Source of the DNA: Gnetum montanum
Taxonomy: Eukaryota; Streptophyta; Gnetopsida; Gnetales; Gnetaceae
DNA: 64,000 nucleotides
Assembly: GCA_015680685.1 (NCBI GenBank)
Contig: MNCI01003323.1
Location: 15,732-79,731, forward strand
Reading direction: 5' to 3'
Below the pieces are notes generated by a model that worked only from the letters and a program-made list of their open reading frames with translations, was not told the origin of the DNA and made no database searches. Numbering within the stretch: position 1 is the first letter of the stretch; every line of letters starts with the position of its first letter. This document shows positions 1-9,766 of the stretch, piece by piece. The position numbers and the translations under genes were made by a program.

Positions 1-311
1 GATAATCAAGGAATGGATGCTCATCGTACTTAGGCTAGTTTAGATTCTCTCACACTTCTCTCCTAGCTTAGTTAATATTACTTTCCATTGCTTTCAGGAG
101 TAGCATTATATTAGAAACACATCATACACCTCACTCTGGACTAAACCATACGTGACAAAGCTAATACTAGTCCAGGTGGAAAGATACCGAACTACGATGT
201 AAGGATAACAATCTAGATGCCACAACTATTCTGTCTGCGGAGTTCAACCAGATCGCACATGTAACACTCGTATTTGTATGGTTGAGTGTAGGGGTACCTC
301 GCCACTAATCA
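1..311 (+). repeat. LTR-B fragment, 3' part
   Basis: This is the 3' part of an LTR of the LTR-B family. It matches 32940-33231 and 40720-41019 closely, including the stretch around 'gttgagtgtaggggtacctc' and the terminal CA at 310-311. No tRNA-binding site follows it, so it is a 3' LTR, a solo LTR or a fragment. The 5' part lies outside the window. Confidence 0.8.
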
Positions 312-458
312 AATCATTTCTTGTTTCATCCCCATCCATGACATCCATTTTATTGGCATTTCCATTGTTATTTTTCCCATCTTTCTTGTTCATCATATTT
401 TTCCATCTTATAGCTATTGGAGGTTCGCTCTTAATCGTGCTAGTGTTAGGATTAGTTA

Positions 459-739
459 GAACTTAGTTAATGAGTAGTTAAGTTAAATTAGTCACTTAGT
501 TACCTGTCTTCTTCCCTACTAGCGTAGGACATAAAAACATAAAAGCTATAAAAATCATATGCCTCAACTTACTTAACCATACAATCGTGATATACAGGTA
601 AGCTTGGGAAGACAATGATCAACCAAAACGTCCTGTTCCACAAGGGCTCATAAGCACTTAGTCCTTGGAATTCGACCAGATCGTGCGTGAAATGCTCGTA
701 TTCATATGGTTGAGTGTAGGGGTTCCTTGTCTCTCATCA
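459..739 (+). repeat. LTR-B fragment, second subtype
   Basis: The stretch aligns with the 3' part of the LTR at 31244-31531: the same order of words around 'gtcacttagttg', 'aaaaatcatat', 'cacttagtccttgga' and the closing 'ggttgagtgtaggggt'. It ends at 'ctctcatca'. No PBS follows. It is a different subtype from the fragment at 1-311; the 150 bases between them are not recognised. Confidence 0.7.
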
Positions 740-754
740 TGGGTTATCAAACGA

Positions 755-1140
755 TTACACTTTAACACTTGAAACTAGTTGTATAGATTTCACTTTATTA
801 ATGAACATGAAAATTAAAATACTTGGAATTGTAAAGTGCTAAGTTAAAGTAAACAGGAAAATTATGCTAAGTAAAACAAAAAAACTAAGGGAATGTTGTA
901 ATGATGAAGAGTAATCTTGATCTTTATTGTTGAACATGAATCATGCCTAAGTATAATTTCCTCAAATAAAGACATCATACAATTGCTTAACATCACACTA
1001 CTAGCATTCACTCTTTATCACTAACTATGAAAATAAATTGCAAGAGTCTAGCTAAGGGTGGAATAAAATTGTTGTTGCTAGTGCAACCAAGTATCCGTAT
1101 TTATAGGGTTGCATAGCTCCCAATACATTATATCAACGAT
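755..1140 (-). repeat. LTR-B fragment, reverse orientation
   Basis: The segment resembles the reverse-oriented LTR half at 25790-26040. Shared words include 'gatgaagagtaatcttgatc', the 'aataaagacatcatacaatt' region and a minus-strand TATA-like 'tatttatagg' near 1100. It is strongly diverged and its ends are approximate. Confidence 0.6.
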
Positions 1141-1147
1141 GATGTAG

Positions 1148-1494
1148 GATTACGTAGGATGTTGAGTGTTAATACAAAAGATAAAGTAAATAATACATAC
1201 ATTATAGAAAGATGTAGAGTGGCTTTTATTTCAGATAGGTTACAAGAATAACGGCTTAAATGGTTTGAACATGTGCAAAGAAGATCAGACAATGAGCATA
1301 TAAATAAAAGTTGCTACATCACTGTTCTAGGAAAGCCATCAAAAGGAAGATCAAAGAAGACATAAGAAAAAATGATTAAGGATGATTTGTAGAAACTACA
1401 AATTAACAAAGAGCTAGCTCTTAATAGAGATGAATGATGAAAAAGAGCTAATGTAACTAACCTCATTTTGTTAGGACAAGGCTAAGATAATGAT
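1148..1494 (+). pseudogene. LINE ORF2 C-terminal tail (copy 1)
   Basis: Read in one frame with several stops, this gives the C-terminal region that follows the reverse transcriptase in plant non-LTR retrotransposons. A segment of the type R-L-x-W-F-x-H-V-Q-R-R is followed by a G-x-P-x-x-G-R-x-K-K-T block, a K-D-D-L block and an A-L-x-x-x-E block. The LINE resumes after the next insertion as the simple repeat 'atgatgatgatgtatgtatg' from 7372, which fits a LINE 3' tail. A second copy lies at 29995-30272. Upstream RT motifs are not visible, so this is a 5'-truncated or decayed copy. Confidence 0.75.
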
Positions 1495-2101
1495 TGTCAC
1501 ATCCCCATTCCGAAATGATGTGATTGCCTAATGAAGATGGTGTCTTTTCATAATAAGTGTTATTGTTATCTTAACAAGATCCAAAACTGGTAGTTGTGAT
1601 TAAGACCTGAAAGGGCATGTTGTAATAACGAACGTGTTTCTTGAGGAACCTTTGGGGGTTTGACCTAAGGCATTTATACCTAGGGATAGAGGTCATGCCA
1701 GCATAGGAATGGCGGAGCCAGTACAGGCAAGTCATGGGGTGGCGGAGCTGGTATAGGCAAATCATAGGAAGCCGAGTGAAGCGGGATAGGAAGGGGACTG
1801 GCCCACCCTTCTGGCTAGGCTATAGGCCTAACTGTGGTGGCAATGCTGGATTGCCTTTAAAAGATAGATGCCAAAGGAAGAAAACCCCAAGAAACACTCT
1901 TAGAAAATGATCCGGATACACTCTTCCATATTAATAAAGCATTCTTTTATTTTCTTTTCTACATTTTTTCTATTATTTCCTTCATACATAATGCTGAATA
2001 TTATTTATATTTTCCATTTGGTATGTTTTCTTTATACGCATAATGTCTAATATATTGTATATTTGATGTTTGCCATGACATCCGGGACATTTGCCATGAC
2101 A
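1495..2101 (+). repeat. 5' LTR of CCR4-carrying element
   Basis: Begins TGTCACATCC and is repeated with substitutions at 6769-7371. The two copies align throughout, with the last 30 bases partly rearranged. The word 'tgccatgaca' occurs twice at this end. Short open frames on the minus strand here are not genes. Confidence 0.88.
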
Positions 2102-2103
2102 AT

Positions 2104-2115
2104 TGGTATCGGAGC
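2104..2115 (+). other. Primer-binding site, tRNA-iMet type
   Basis: TGGTATCGGAGC starts two bases after the LTR end. It differs by one base from the usual plant initiator-methionine PBS core (TGGTATCAGAGC). Confidence 0.8.
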
Positions 2116-2117
2116 AA

Positions 2118-2959
2118 ACCATGACCCAAGGACCATTCAGAACCATGGGCTGAACTACAGCATGACCTTGATGATGAACCTTGAACCCATAACACATGGA
2201 AAGCCATTGATCATCACTGGATGTACCATATATTTGTGATGCAAGTTAGAAGATACATTTCCATTAACTTCACAAACAATGGATCAGACATTTAGATCCC
2301 AACAACCAGCAAATTTTTTTTCATCAATATCATAATTGATGAAGATTTGATCATACCTCATCAAGCTTCATCAATTATAAGAGATGTTGGTAAGATAATG
2401 ATACACCAGTCTAGGTAACTCTTACCCATCTTAATACTATAATTAATAGTTGATTAGAGTCATTGTTAAATTTATTTCCAGAAAATTAGTAACTATGACT
2501 TGAATTGATTTTATTTTGTTGAAATTTAGTATTCAAGTAATCTAGAATATTCTAAGTTACCATATGTTAGCCTAGAAATGTCAATCCAACAAAATAGGCT
2601 AGTTGGGTCCTTTTAAATCTTGAAAAATTAACTTCATTTTTGAACTCTAAAACTATGTCCAATGCGAAGTACTCATTGAGATGATTCCAACCATATAAAT
2701 TTCATCTCAATCGGACTTACAATTTGAGAGATAATTGATGTTTAAATTTTCTCGTTATGCATGCATTAAAATAATATTAAATTATTATTTGAACATTTAT
2801 TTTTATTTTTTTTAAGATTAGGAATCAATCCGAAATTGCCATTTACCCATACCGAACCCTTACTGGTCATCGGCCAAACCACCACATCAATTGCTGAAGC
2901 AAGATGAAATAAAATAATAATAAAAAGTTAAAAATCAAAAAAACAAAAAACAAAACAAA
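2118..2959. other. Unassigned interior of the CCR4-carrying element
   Basis: AT-rich sequence after the PBS. I see no coding frame of note and no gag motif. It may be a leader of the element or captured non-coding DNA. Confidence 0.4.
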
Positions 2960-2964
2960 ACATT

Positions 2965-3325
2965 TTAAGGGAGTGGTTGCAGATTCAAACCCCAATCCCC
3001 TACTTTAACATATATATATATATATATATATAAAATTTAAAAACAATTGTAATTAGGAGGTCATGGGTTCAAACCACGACCCTCCCAATGTTAAAAAAAT
3101 CCATTTTAGGAAAAAATAAAATAAAAAAGTAATAATAATAATAATAATTGAAAAATAATATTTAAAAAAAATCTCTAAAATACTTATCGAAGGGGAGGTC
3201 ACGGGTTTGATCCCATGCTTCAAAATATTTTAATTAAATAAAAATAAAAATAAAAAAAATAATTATTTTAAAAAAATAATGACCAGGAGATCGTGGGTTC
3301 AAACCGAAGCCCCCCACACAGTTTT
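2965..3325 (+). repeat. Four dispersed B-box-like repeats in AT-rich DNA
   Basis: Near 2973, 3056, 3195 and 3286 the pattern 'gaggtca-gggttcaaacc' followed by a C-rich run recurs, separated by A/T-rich spacers of about 80-140 bases. GGGTTCAAACC resembles the B box of RNA polymerase III promoters (GGTTCRANNCC). No matching A box or complete tRNA fold is seen, so these are not tRNA genes. A (TA)n run lies at 3010-3032. Confidence 0.5.
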
Positions 3326-3394
3326 AAATATATTTTCTCAACGAAAAAAGGAAATAGAATAGATTTATTTAAAATAATAAATAAAATTTTTGTT

Positions 3395-4140
3395 GAGGGC
3401 CTGCAAGCCCCTAGGAGGGCCGCGACGAGTCTGGCAGCAGGAGGAGGAGGAAGGCCTGTAGGTAGCCACTGGTGGCCACCACAAATTTATGGCGACGTTG
3501 GGGAGTGGCCACCCTTGCTGGGTCATTTTGTAGAGCATGCCAGTGGCCACAACAGGAGGGGGCAGCGTAGACAGACGGCGTGGCGTCATCCGCGCGATTG
3601 CAGCAGTGGCGGCAGATGCAACTGTACGCTGCTTCTGCTTTACCCTACGCTACGCTACGCTGCCAACAATGATGGGCCCTCCCAAGGATCGCGGCCAGCC
3701 GTATTGTATTGTATTGTATTGGTAGCCACAGCCATGGCTGACTCTCGCGGCTAAGGACTGAACCTTGGGCCAGCCCCAGGGGCACTCTGCTCCGCTCCGC
3801 GCCGCGCTGTGCTGTCTGCCTTCTGCTGCAGCACTGTCCTACCACTGCAACTGCAACTTCCATGCTTAAGAAACTGTGCCGTTTTCCTGCACTTTCGCTG
3901 CAGAAACCTTACCGTGTTTTTCACAGCCACAGGTGACTGCGCTGCCGTTGTTCCAGAACACCAAACCCTCTCGTTTTGCTGCCTACTGCCTGCCGAACAA
4001 ACTGCCCATCACTGCTTTTCGTGCTGTCTATCACTGTCTGCTATACGGCCCATCACTGCCTCTTGTGCTATCTATCACCGACTCCAACGGTGCCCATCAC
4101 TGCCTCACAACAAAATGGCAAATTCTCTAACCGTTCAGTG
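3395..4140. other. GC-rich block with short repeated words
   Basis: An abrupt GC-rich block in otherwise AT-rich DNA. It contains runs such as 'tacgctacgctacgct' (about 3648) and 'gtattgtattgtattgg' (about 3706), and a repeated 'cccatcactgcc' word between 4000 and 4105. A frame of about 150 codons at 3293-3754 has biased, low-complexity composition and no recognisable domain. I do not call it a gene. The block could be captured host DNA. Confidence 0.45.
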
Positions 4141-4281
4141 ATGAAAAAATATAAAATTTTCATCAATTAACGAAATTTTCCTCGTTAAACATTTAGTTTA
4201 AATTAGGAACTTATAAAAATAATTTTCAAAATTAGAATTTTGCACAGTGATAGCAACTATGATAAAAATTCCACAAATATT

Positions 4282-4350
4282 CCACAATTAAGCATGCTTG
4301 CTCTAGAGTAGAATTGGGATGGGTGACCTGTGGTAAGTCTTGTTTTTCAC
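4282..4350 (+). ncRNA. 5S rRNA-like fragment (internal promoter region)
   Basis: The stretch follows the second half of plant 5S rRNA in order: 'attaagcatgcttg' (A box), 'agagtagaa' (intermediate element) and 'gggatgggtgacc' with 'taagtct' (C box). About three quarters of positions fit. The first half of 5S rRNA is not seen, so this is a 5S-derived remnant, not a gene. Cassandra elements and SINE3-type elements carry 5S-derived promoters, but the element context here is different. Confidence 0.65.
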
Positions 4351-5007
4351 ATCTTAGATTTCAGAAGCCATAACTTTTGATTTCGGAAGCCTTTTTTTAG
4401 TAAATGAAGAGTCGTTTCCTATAGTTTTCAACATTTTGAACACAACGGTGAAGTCAGATCCATCCCGGGGAATCTTAAAAATTAGGTTTTACTTGTTGCC
4501 CAATATAGTGCCTTGAGATCATTAAAAGTTTAATTTTTACATAACTTGAATATACGATGTCCATTTTCAACATATGAATAGTCATTTCTAAATCTCTCAC
4601 CCTTCTAAACTCATTGGTGAGGTTAGATTTATCATTTGGGTACCCTACAATTTAATGACATTATAAATTCAACATTTTTAAGATTTAGTACATAACCCTT
4701 ACAAATAGTCTTAAGTTCACTATGGCATGTCATTAGTTAAATATAGTTATCAAAAATAATATAGTTAAATATTACTGAAAATCAGGTAATGTAATTATAT
4801 ATTACTAAAATTAGATAATATAGTTACATATTACTAAAATTATATGATGTCATTAACTATTAGTTATTCAGTTGATGTAGTTGATGTAGTTGATGTAGTT
4901 GATTATTAGTTGATGCATTAGTTAATGAATAGTTAATGTATTAGTTGGAGAATTAGTTTAAGAAATAGAACAATCTTCAATTGTCAAGAAATGGGTATAT
5001 TAACCCA
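4351..5007. other. Unassigned AT-rich spacer with short tandem words
   Basis: No gene seen. Contains a 'gttgatgta' tandem run at about 4870-4905 and repeated 'tagttaaatattactaaaat'-like words around 4735-4850. Confidence 0.4.
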
Positions 5008-5034
5008 TCCTGTAATTAAAACATAGGGCAAAAT

Positions 5035-5166
5035 AACATGCAGACACAAAATCTTGTTTCAACAAGGAGTATGATACTCATGAAGAGAAATGATCCAAAT
5101 AACATGCAGACACAAAATCTTGTTTCAACAAGGAGTATGATACTCATGAAGAGAAATGATCCAAAT
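5035..5166 (+). repeat. 66 bp tandem duplication at the CCR4-like 5' end
   Basis: Bases 5035-5100 are repeated exactly at 5101-5166. The duplication keeps frame, so 22 codons occur twice just before the exonuclease domain. Confidence 0.9.
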
Positions 5167-6334
5167 AAGAATCCAAGAATAGGAATGAAAGTTACAACAT
5201 ACAACGTGCTTGTAAGATCTCTAGTGAGTGAGAAACAATATCCGTTATGTCCATCATGGGCCTTGGATTGGCATGAATATCAATACCCACGTATCTTAGC
5301 AGAATTAAAAGATTTGGATGCTAATGTCTTATGCTTACAAGAAATCTTACCATGGGAATTTCTATATCAATTTCAACCATATTTGGAAAAGATGGGATAC
5401 AGAGATATTTATAAGCAAAAAGGTTCTTATGGAAGTTCTTCTTTTGAGCCATATAGATTAGCATATTGTAAGATGGTTGTGTAATCTTTTATAAAAAAGC
5501 CAAGTTTGAATTGGTACAAAGATTTGAATAGAGTTTTAAAAATATAATTTTTGAAATTCTAGAACTTCAAGAGATGGGAAAGAAAGANTAAAATATAATT
5601 TTTGAAATTCTAGAACTTCAAGAGATGGGAAAGAAAGAATAGTCAAGATTTTAGAAAAATCACATAGCCCTAGTAGTGATTTTAAAAGTTCATTTATTAG
5701 GAAGATGTGTATGCATGGTTAACACACATTTAATTGCAAACCAACATGTTCAGATGTTAGACTTTGTCAAGGAGCATACTTGATTAAGCAAATAGAAGAA
5801 AGTTTGAAAAAGAAGTTATTCCTAAGTTGTATTGATTTAGTTCCATTTATTCTTTGTGGAGACTTCAATGCCAAAGTTGGAAGTAGTGTTTATCAACTTC
5901 TAAAATATGGATCTATAAAGGAATCTTTGGAAGATGAACTTGACTTGAAGAAGATGTTTCCATCAATTTAGCATATGATTCCATTAGCCAGTGCATATTC
6001 TGCTTATTTTGAATTTTCAATAGATCAATCAGATTCTAGGATTCAAGAATAGATGATGTTGATGGATAGCACTCATCAAGAACCACAGTTTACAAATTTT
6101 TCTACAATGATTAATGAAGATGGATCAACAACATTCTTCATCGAGATTTTGGATCATGTTTGGTATGATACCCGATTCTTTAAAGTTACCAAGTTACTAG
6201 AGTTGATTTCTAAAGAAGAAGTTGAGAAGAATCAAAATCAAGCCTTGCCATCACAAACAAGACCATCTGATCATAAACCACTTATGGTAGAATTACAGTT
6301 ACTTTCATCAGTTCATAAGGTTGATCAAGATTAA
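5038..6334 (+). pseudogene. CCR4-type poly(A) exonuclease domain, captured and broken
   Basis: The interior of this LTR element encodes, in order, the landmarks of the endonuclease/exonuclease/phosphatase fold of plant CCR4 deadenylases. They are Y-N-V-L near 5200, P-S-W-A-L near 5255, L-C-L-Q-E (metal-binding Glu) near 5330, F-Y-K-K near 5490, N-T-H near 5724, C-G-D-F-N (catalytic Asp/Asn) near 5860, L-D-H-x-W-Y near 6150 and P-S-D-H-K-P-L (catalytic Asp-His) near 6265. CCR4 shortens mRNA poly(A) tails in the CCR4-NOT complex. The matches run without introns, so this is probably a processed copy. Frame changes after 5484, stops near 5528, 5969 and 6050, and loss of part of the middle make it non-functional. 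The usual leucine-rich repeat N-terminus is absent. Related EEP proteins (Angel, Nocturnin) are less likely. Confidence 0.82.
5538..5640. repeat. 51 bp duplication around a single N
   Basis: About 51 bases ending 'gatgggaaagaaaga' appear twice, separated by one undetermined base at 5588. Exact copies either side of an N suggest an unresolved contig overlap rather than biology. Confidence 0.7.
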
Positions 6335-6756
6335 GAAGTATCTCACTCTTACTTTTATTTGATGATCTTATTATTTTATTCATTGTTTAATTTATATTTC
6401 AATTCGATTAATAAAATATTTAAGGAAATGCAAGTTGGGAATAAAGAATTTGCCTTGCCTTCACTTGGATAACCAGATATGAGTTGCACATTATGTGACC
6501 CTGGTTAGAATTAGTGATTGGTAGTTGGTAGATCTTTAATTCACTTCTTATTATTATCTTGGAAAACGAAGTAAGTATCAAGAAAGCAATATTTAATTTT
6601 TCATATATTTTTCTCACATATATCTTATTTGCAGAATAAGCAAGAGACAACTTTAAGTTAAAAGAAGGAATCAAATTATTGGAGCATAGGATCATGAAAG
6701 AAAGCATTAGAGCTGGAAAAAAGATAGAGAATTTGTTCGAGGATGAACGAAACCTA
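6335..6756 (+). other. 3' region downstream of the CCR4-like pseudogene
   Basis: No gene seen. An 'aataaaat' at about 6410 could be a remnant polyadenylation signal of the captured transcript. The last ~60 bases before the 3' LTR look like ordinary element 3' sequence. Confidence 0.4.
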
Positions 6757-6768
6757 AGAGGGATAGAT
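6757..6768 (+). other. Polypurine tract of CCR4-carrying element
   Basis: The purine-rich 'agagggataga' directly precedes the 3' LTR start TGTCACATCC, the expected position for plus-strand priming. Confidence 0.7.
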
Positions 6769-7371
6769 TGTCACATCCCCATTCCCAAATGATGCGGTTG
6801 CCTAATGAAGATGGTGTCTTTTCATAATAAGTGTTATTGTTATCTTAACAAGACCTAAAAGGGTAGTTGTGATTAAGACCTGAAAGGGCATGTTGTAATA
6901 ATAGATGTGTCTCTTGAAGAACCTTTGGGGATTTGACCTAAGGCATTTATACCTAGGGATAGAGGTTGTGCCAGCATGGGAATGGCGGAGTCAGTACAGG
7001 CAAGTCATGGGGTGGTAGAGCCAGTATAGGCAAGTCACAGGAAGCCGGGTGAAGTAGGACAGGAAGGGGATTGGCCCACCCTTCTGGCCAGGTTATAGGC
7101 CTAACCATGGTGGCAGTGCTGGATTGCCTCTAAGAGATAGATGCCAAAGGAAGAAAACCCCAAGAAACACTCTCAAAGAACAATCTAGGTACACTCTTCC
7201 ATATCAATAAAGCATTCTTTTTGAAACTTTTTTGCATTGTTCTTATTATTTCCTTTATACATAATGCTGAATATTGCTTATATTTTGCATTTGGTATGTT
7301 TTCTTTATACACAATGTCTAATATATTGTATATTTGACGTTTGCCATGACATTCAAGGACGGGATGTCACA
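6769..7371 (+). repeat. 3' LTR of CCR4-carrying element
   Basis: Copy of 1495-2101. It ends 'gggatgtcaca', so its two ends are short inverted repeats (TGTCACATCCC / GGGATGTCACA). It is followed by the target duplication ATGAT. Confidence 0.88.
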
Positions 7372-7529
7372 ATGATGATGATGTATGTATGTATGTAGTA
7401 TGTCATTGAGTATGCATGATCTCACAATTCTTTTAACAACTCTATCCTCTTTTTATTTTAACTTAAGAACAAGTTTCTAGTTAGTTTTGGGAGTATAATA
7501 CATCAAATGTTTTGGACTCATGCTATGAT

Positions 7530-7718
7530 GTCTTAGAAATGATGTAGTGAGTTGAGGTTATACTTATAAATATGAACTTACCATCTTGTTAAACTTACCT
7601 TTTGGTTAAACTAGTGGTCAAAATTTGTTAATTTCTTTTCTTAAACTTAGAAATAGTTGAGTGGCTACATTGTGGTGATTAATTATTGTACAACATCTTT
7701 ATTTAAGTGGATTATACT
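7530..7718 (+). repeat. Old LTR-B (+), left piece
   Basis: Diverged LTR-B in forward orientation: a TATA-like 'cttataaatatg' near 7562, then 'gtggtgattaattattgtacaacatctttattt', which matches 40418-40445. It breaks off at 7718 and continues at 26187. The 5' boundary is approximate. Confidence 0.6.
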
Positions 7719-8146
7719 TGATGAGTGGTGAGGTACCCCTACACTCAACCATATGAAACGAGCATCGCACGCGTGATCCGGTCAAACTCCGCAGATGGAC
7801 TAGTTGTGGCACCTAGACAGTTATCCTTAGGTCGTAGTTCACTGTCTTCCCACCTGGACTAGTATTTATCATATGTCACGTATGGTTTAGTCCAGAGTGA
7901 GGTGTATGATGTGTTCCTAATTCTATGCTACTCCTGAGACAATGGAAAATAATATTAACTATACTAAGCTAAGAGGGAAAGGGTAAGAAAGTCTAATCTA
8001 GCCTAAGTGCGACGAGCAACTGATTCCTTGATCAACCGTACACATCTTGGACCTCGTGCACGACTACCACTAGGACTACCAAGCGTAGATCCTAGGTACG
8101 CCATTGGGATTACCAAGCGTAGATCCCAAATACGCCACTGGGTTAC
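7719..8146 (-). repeat. Solo LTR-B (-), left piece
   Basis: Starts TGATGAGTGG, the reverse complement of the family's 3' end, and runs back through the LTR until Tat-1 interrupts it at 8147. No complement of a PBS lies to its left. The 5 bases before it (ATACT, 7714-7718) nearly match GTACT after the right piece (26182-26186). It is therefore a solo LTR, about 940 bp in total, inserted into an older LTR of the same family. Confidence 0.85.
8142..8146. other. Target-site duplication of Tat-1 (left copy)
   Basis: GTTAC, repeated at 25663-25667 directly after the 3' LTR. Confidence 0.9.
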
Positions 8147-9743
8147 TGAAACATCGTAGAAATTGCGAATCCGCCTAAGGCGAAGATTCACGATACGGGC
8201 GAAAAGTTCGCGACAGAAATCCAGAAAATAGAACAAGGCAAAGAGGCGTGCAACATCAAGTCTCCAAGTCTCTTACAAAATTTCACCTTACTTTGTTTTC
8301 TCTCTTTACGCTACATTACGCAACATAGCGTAATGTTGCTCAGCGTAACTCTGTTTAACATAGCTCGATATCAGAAAGTAACTTACTTCGGCAATTTTGA
8401 CGAAGTTTAAAGTTTAAAGACTTGTCGCATATTCTGCTAAGTCTTTTGTTTAGGGCTGAGTTTACGCTCCATTACGCAGAGTAGCGTAACGAGCTTCAAG
8501 GAAAGCAAAGTCAGAGTCCAAGGAAGCGCAGCAGATTGATTTCTTATTTTTGCAGATTGTTCGCTTTACGCTCATTACGCTACGCAGCGTAATTTATTGT
8601 AAAGATGACCATTTTTAGGCTCTACTACGCTTTGCGACGTAAAGGAGCGTAAAACAGCTTGAATCAACTACTTCCATGCTCTATTACGCTCTGCCATGTG
8701 ACGCAGCGTAAACGAGCGTAATACAACCTAAAGTCGACTAAAGCAGTACCAGATACGTACCTGCTATCCACACGCACAATACGTTAATGAGTGTATTGTG
8801 CGTAATCATGAAGCGGCTTTAGCGGAAGTGGTCGATAACGTACTTTGCCCCCTTTTCCAAAAGACGTGATGCGACATGACCAGTTTCAACATAAAGTTTG
8901 CCAAGTCAATGGTATTTTGAAGGTTGAGACACGTGTCATCAGGACCGTGCCTTCTCCACATACTACCGAACCTATAAATACTCCAGTTGGTGGAAAGGAC
9001 CAGGGGGGATCATCATTTTTGGGATTTTTTGGCAGCATCACTTTTTAGCAGAGACAGAAGACATTTTGCTTGAGCATTGGCAGCAGGAGCGATCAGTCCT
9101 TTGGCGAAAATACAGCTCTCTCCATTGGCGATCATTGGCAGTTTTGAGTAGAGACTACCCAAGGCAAAAGGAGCAGATTAGAGATCGAGAGATCGTCTGG
9201 TGCGGTTGACAAAATCTATTGATCAGAAATAGTTGATCGATAGACATCCAGGCTTGACCATCCTTGCATCCCATCTTTGGCTTACGAGGTAGACCGAGCT
9301 TCATTCTGTACTCCTTGTTGAACAGTTTTCTTGTTATTTTGTGTATGCTTCGCACAAGATAAGCGAGATTTACCATTGGAACTTTGTACACAATATTCTC
9401 AGTCTTCAAGTCAAAGCATAGATCTTGGAATTGCGCATTCTTCTTAAATCCGATCCCCCTTGTTGCGTTGACGTTGTTTTTATTTTAATTTATTTACATC
9501 GTTTTCTACTCCTTTTTCGATTCGTCGAATCAATTTGTTCCACGGAATATCCATATACTACGCATAATATCGCAACATTTGTCAATTCACTGATTGAATA
9601 AGTCCCTGTCTGATCGACAAGACCGTTCAGGGCACCGCGGATTCGTTTTCTCCAGCACGGCCCTTGCACGGATCTGTGGTTAAGACTGTGTATACAGATT
9701 TTCGTTTGGTATTTTCCAGCGACTAACATTTTCCATCATTACA
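8147..9743 (+). repeat. 5' LTR of Tat-1
   Basis: 1597 bp, TG...CA ends. U3 (about 8290-8730) is crowded with TTACGC and GCGTAA, often in inverted pairs able to form hairpins. A TATA box (TATAAATA, 8973-8980) marks the promoter. Short reverse frames near 9155-9729 are also present in the 3' LTR and have no recognised product. Confidence 0.93.
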
Positions 9744-9749
9744 GTTTTC

Positions 9750-9766
9750 TGGTGCTAGAAGGAGGG
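9750..9766 (+). other. Primer-binding site of Tat-1
   Basis: TGGTGCTAGAAGGAGGG lies 6 bases after the LTR end. The same sequence is at the same distance in Tat-2 (44190) and Tat-3 (62393), so it is functional in origin. I could not assign the cognate tRNA with confidence. Confidence 0.75.

Larger units (their letters stand above)
1495..7371 (+). mobile_element. LTR retrotransposon carrying a CCR4-like gene
   Basis: Direct repeats of 607 and 603 bp (1495-2101 and 6769-7371) begin TGTCACATCC and end in ACA. They are flanked by the 5-base target duplication ATGAT (1490-1494 and 7372-7376). The first LTR is followed by a tRNA-iMet-type PBS and the second is preceded by a purine run. I find no gag, protease, RT or integrase inside. 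The interior holds B-box-like repeats, a GC-rich block, a 5S-like stretch and a CCR4-type exonuclease pseudogene. This is therefore a non-autonomous element that transduced host sequence. Its LTR ends and PBS would suit either a chromovirus or a Copia helper, so the lineage is open. Confidence 0.85.

Noticed and set aside
2965-3325. tRNA genes at the GGGTTCAAACC motifs
   Set aside because: No A box at the proper distance and no cloverleaf can be drawn in the AT-rich flanks.
3293-3754. Frame of 153 codons in the GC-rich block
   Set aside because: Low-complexity Gly/Arg/Trp-rich composition and no motif; overlapping frames of similar length on both strands point to GC content.
5038-6334. Functional CCR4 gene
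   Set aside because: Several stops and frame changes, a missing middle part and no N-terminal leucine-rich repeats.
9155-9729. Reverse frames in the Tat-1 LTR, partly repeated at 25188-25385
   Set aside because: They occur because the LTR is duplicated. They start outside any promoter context and show no domain.
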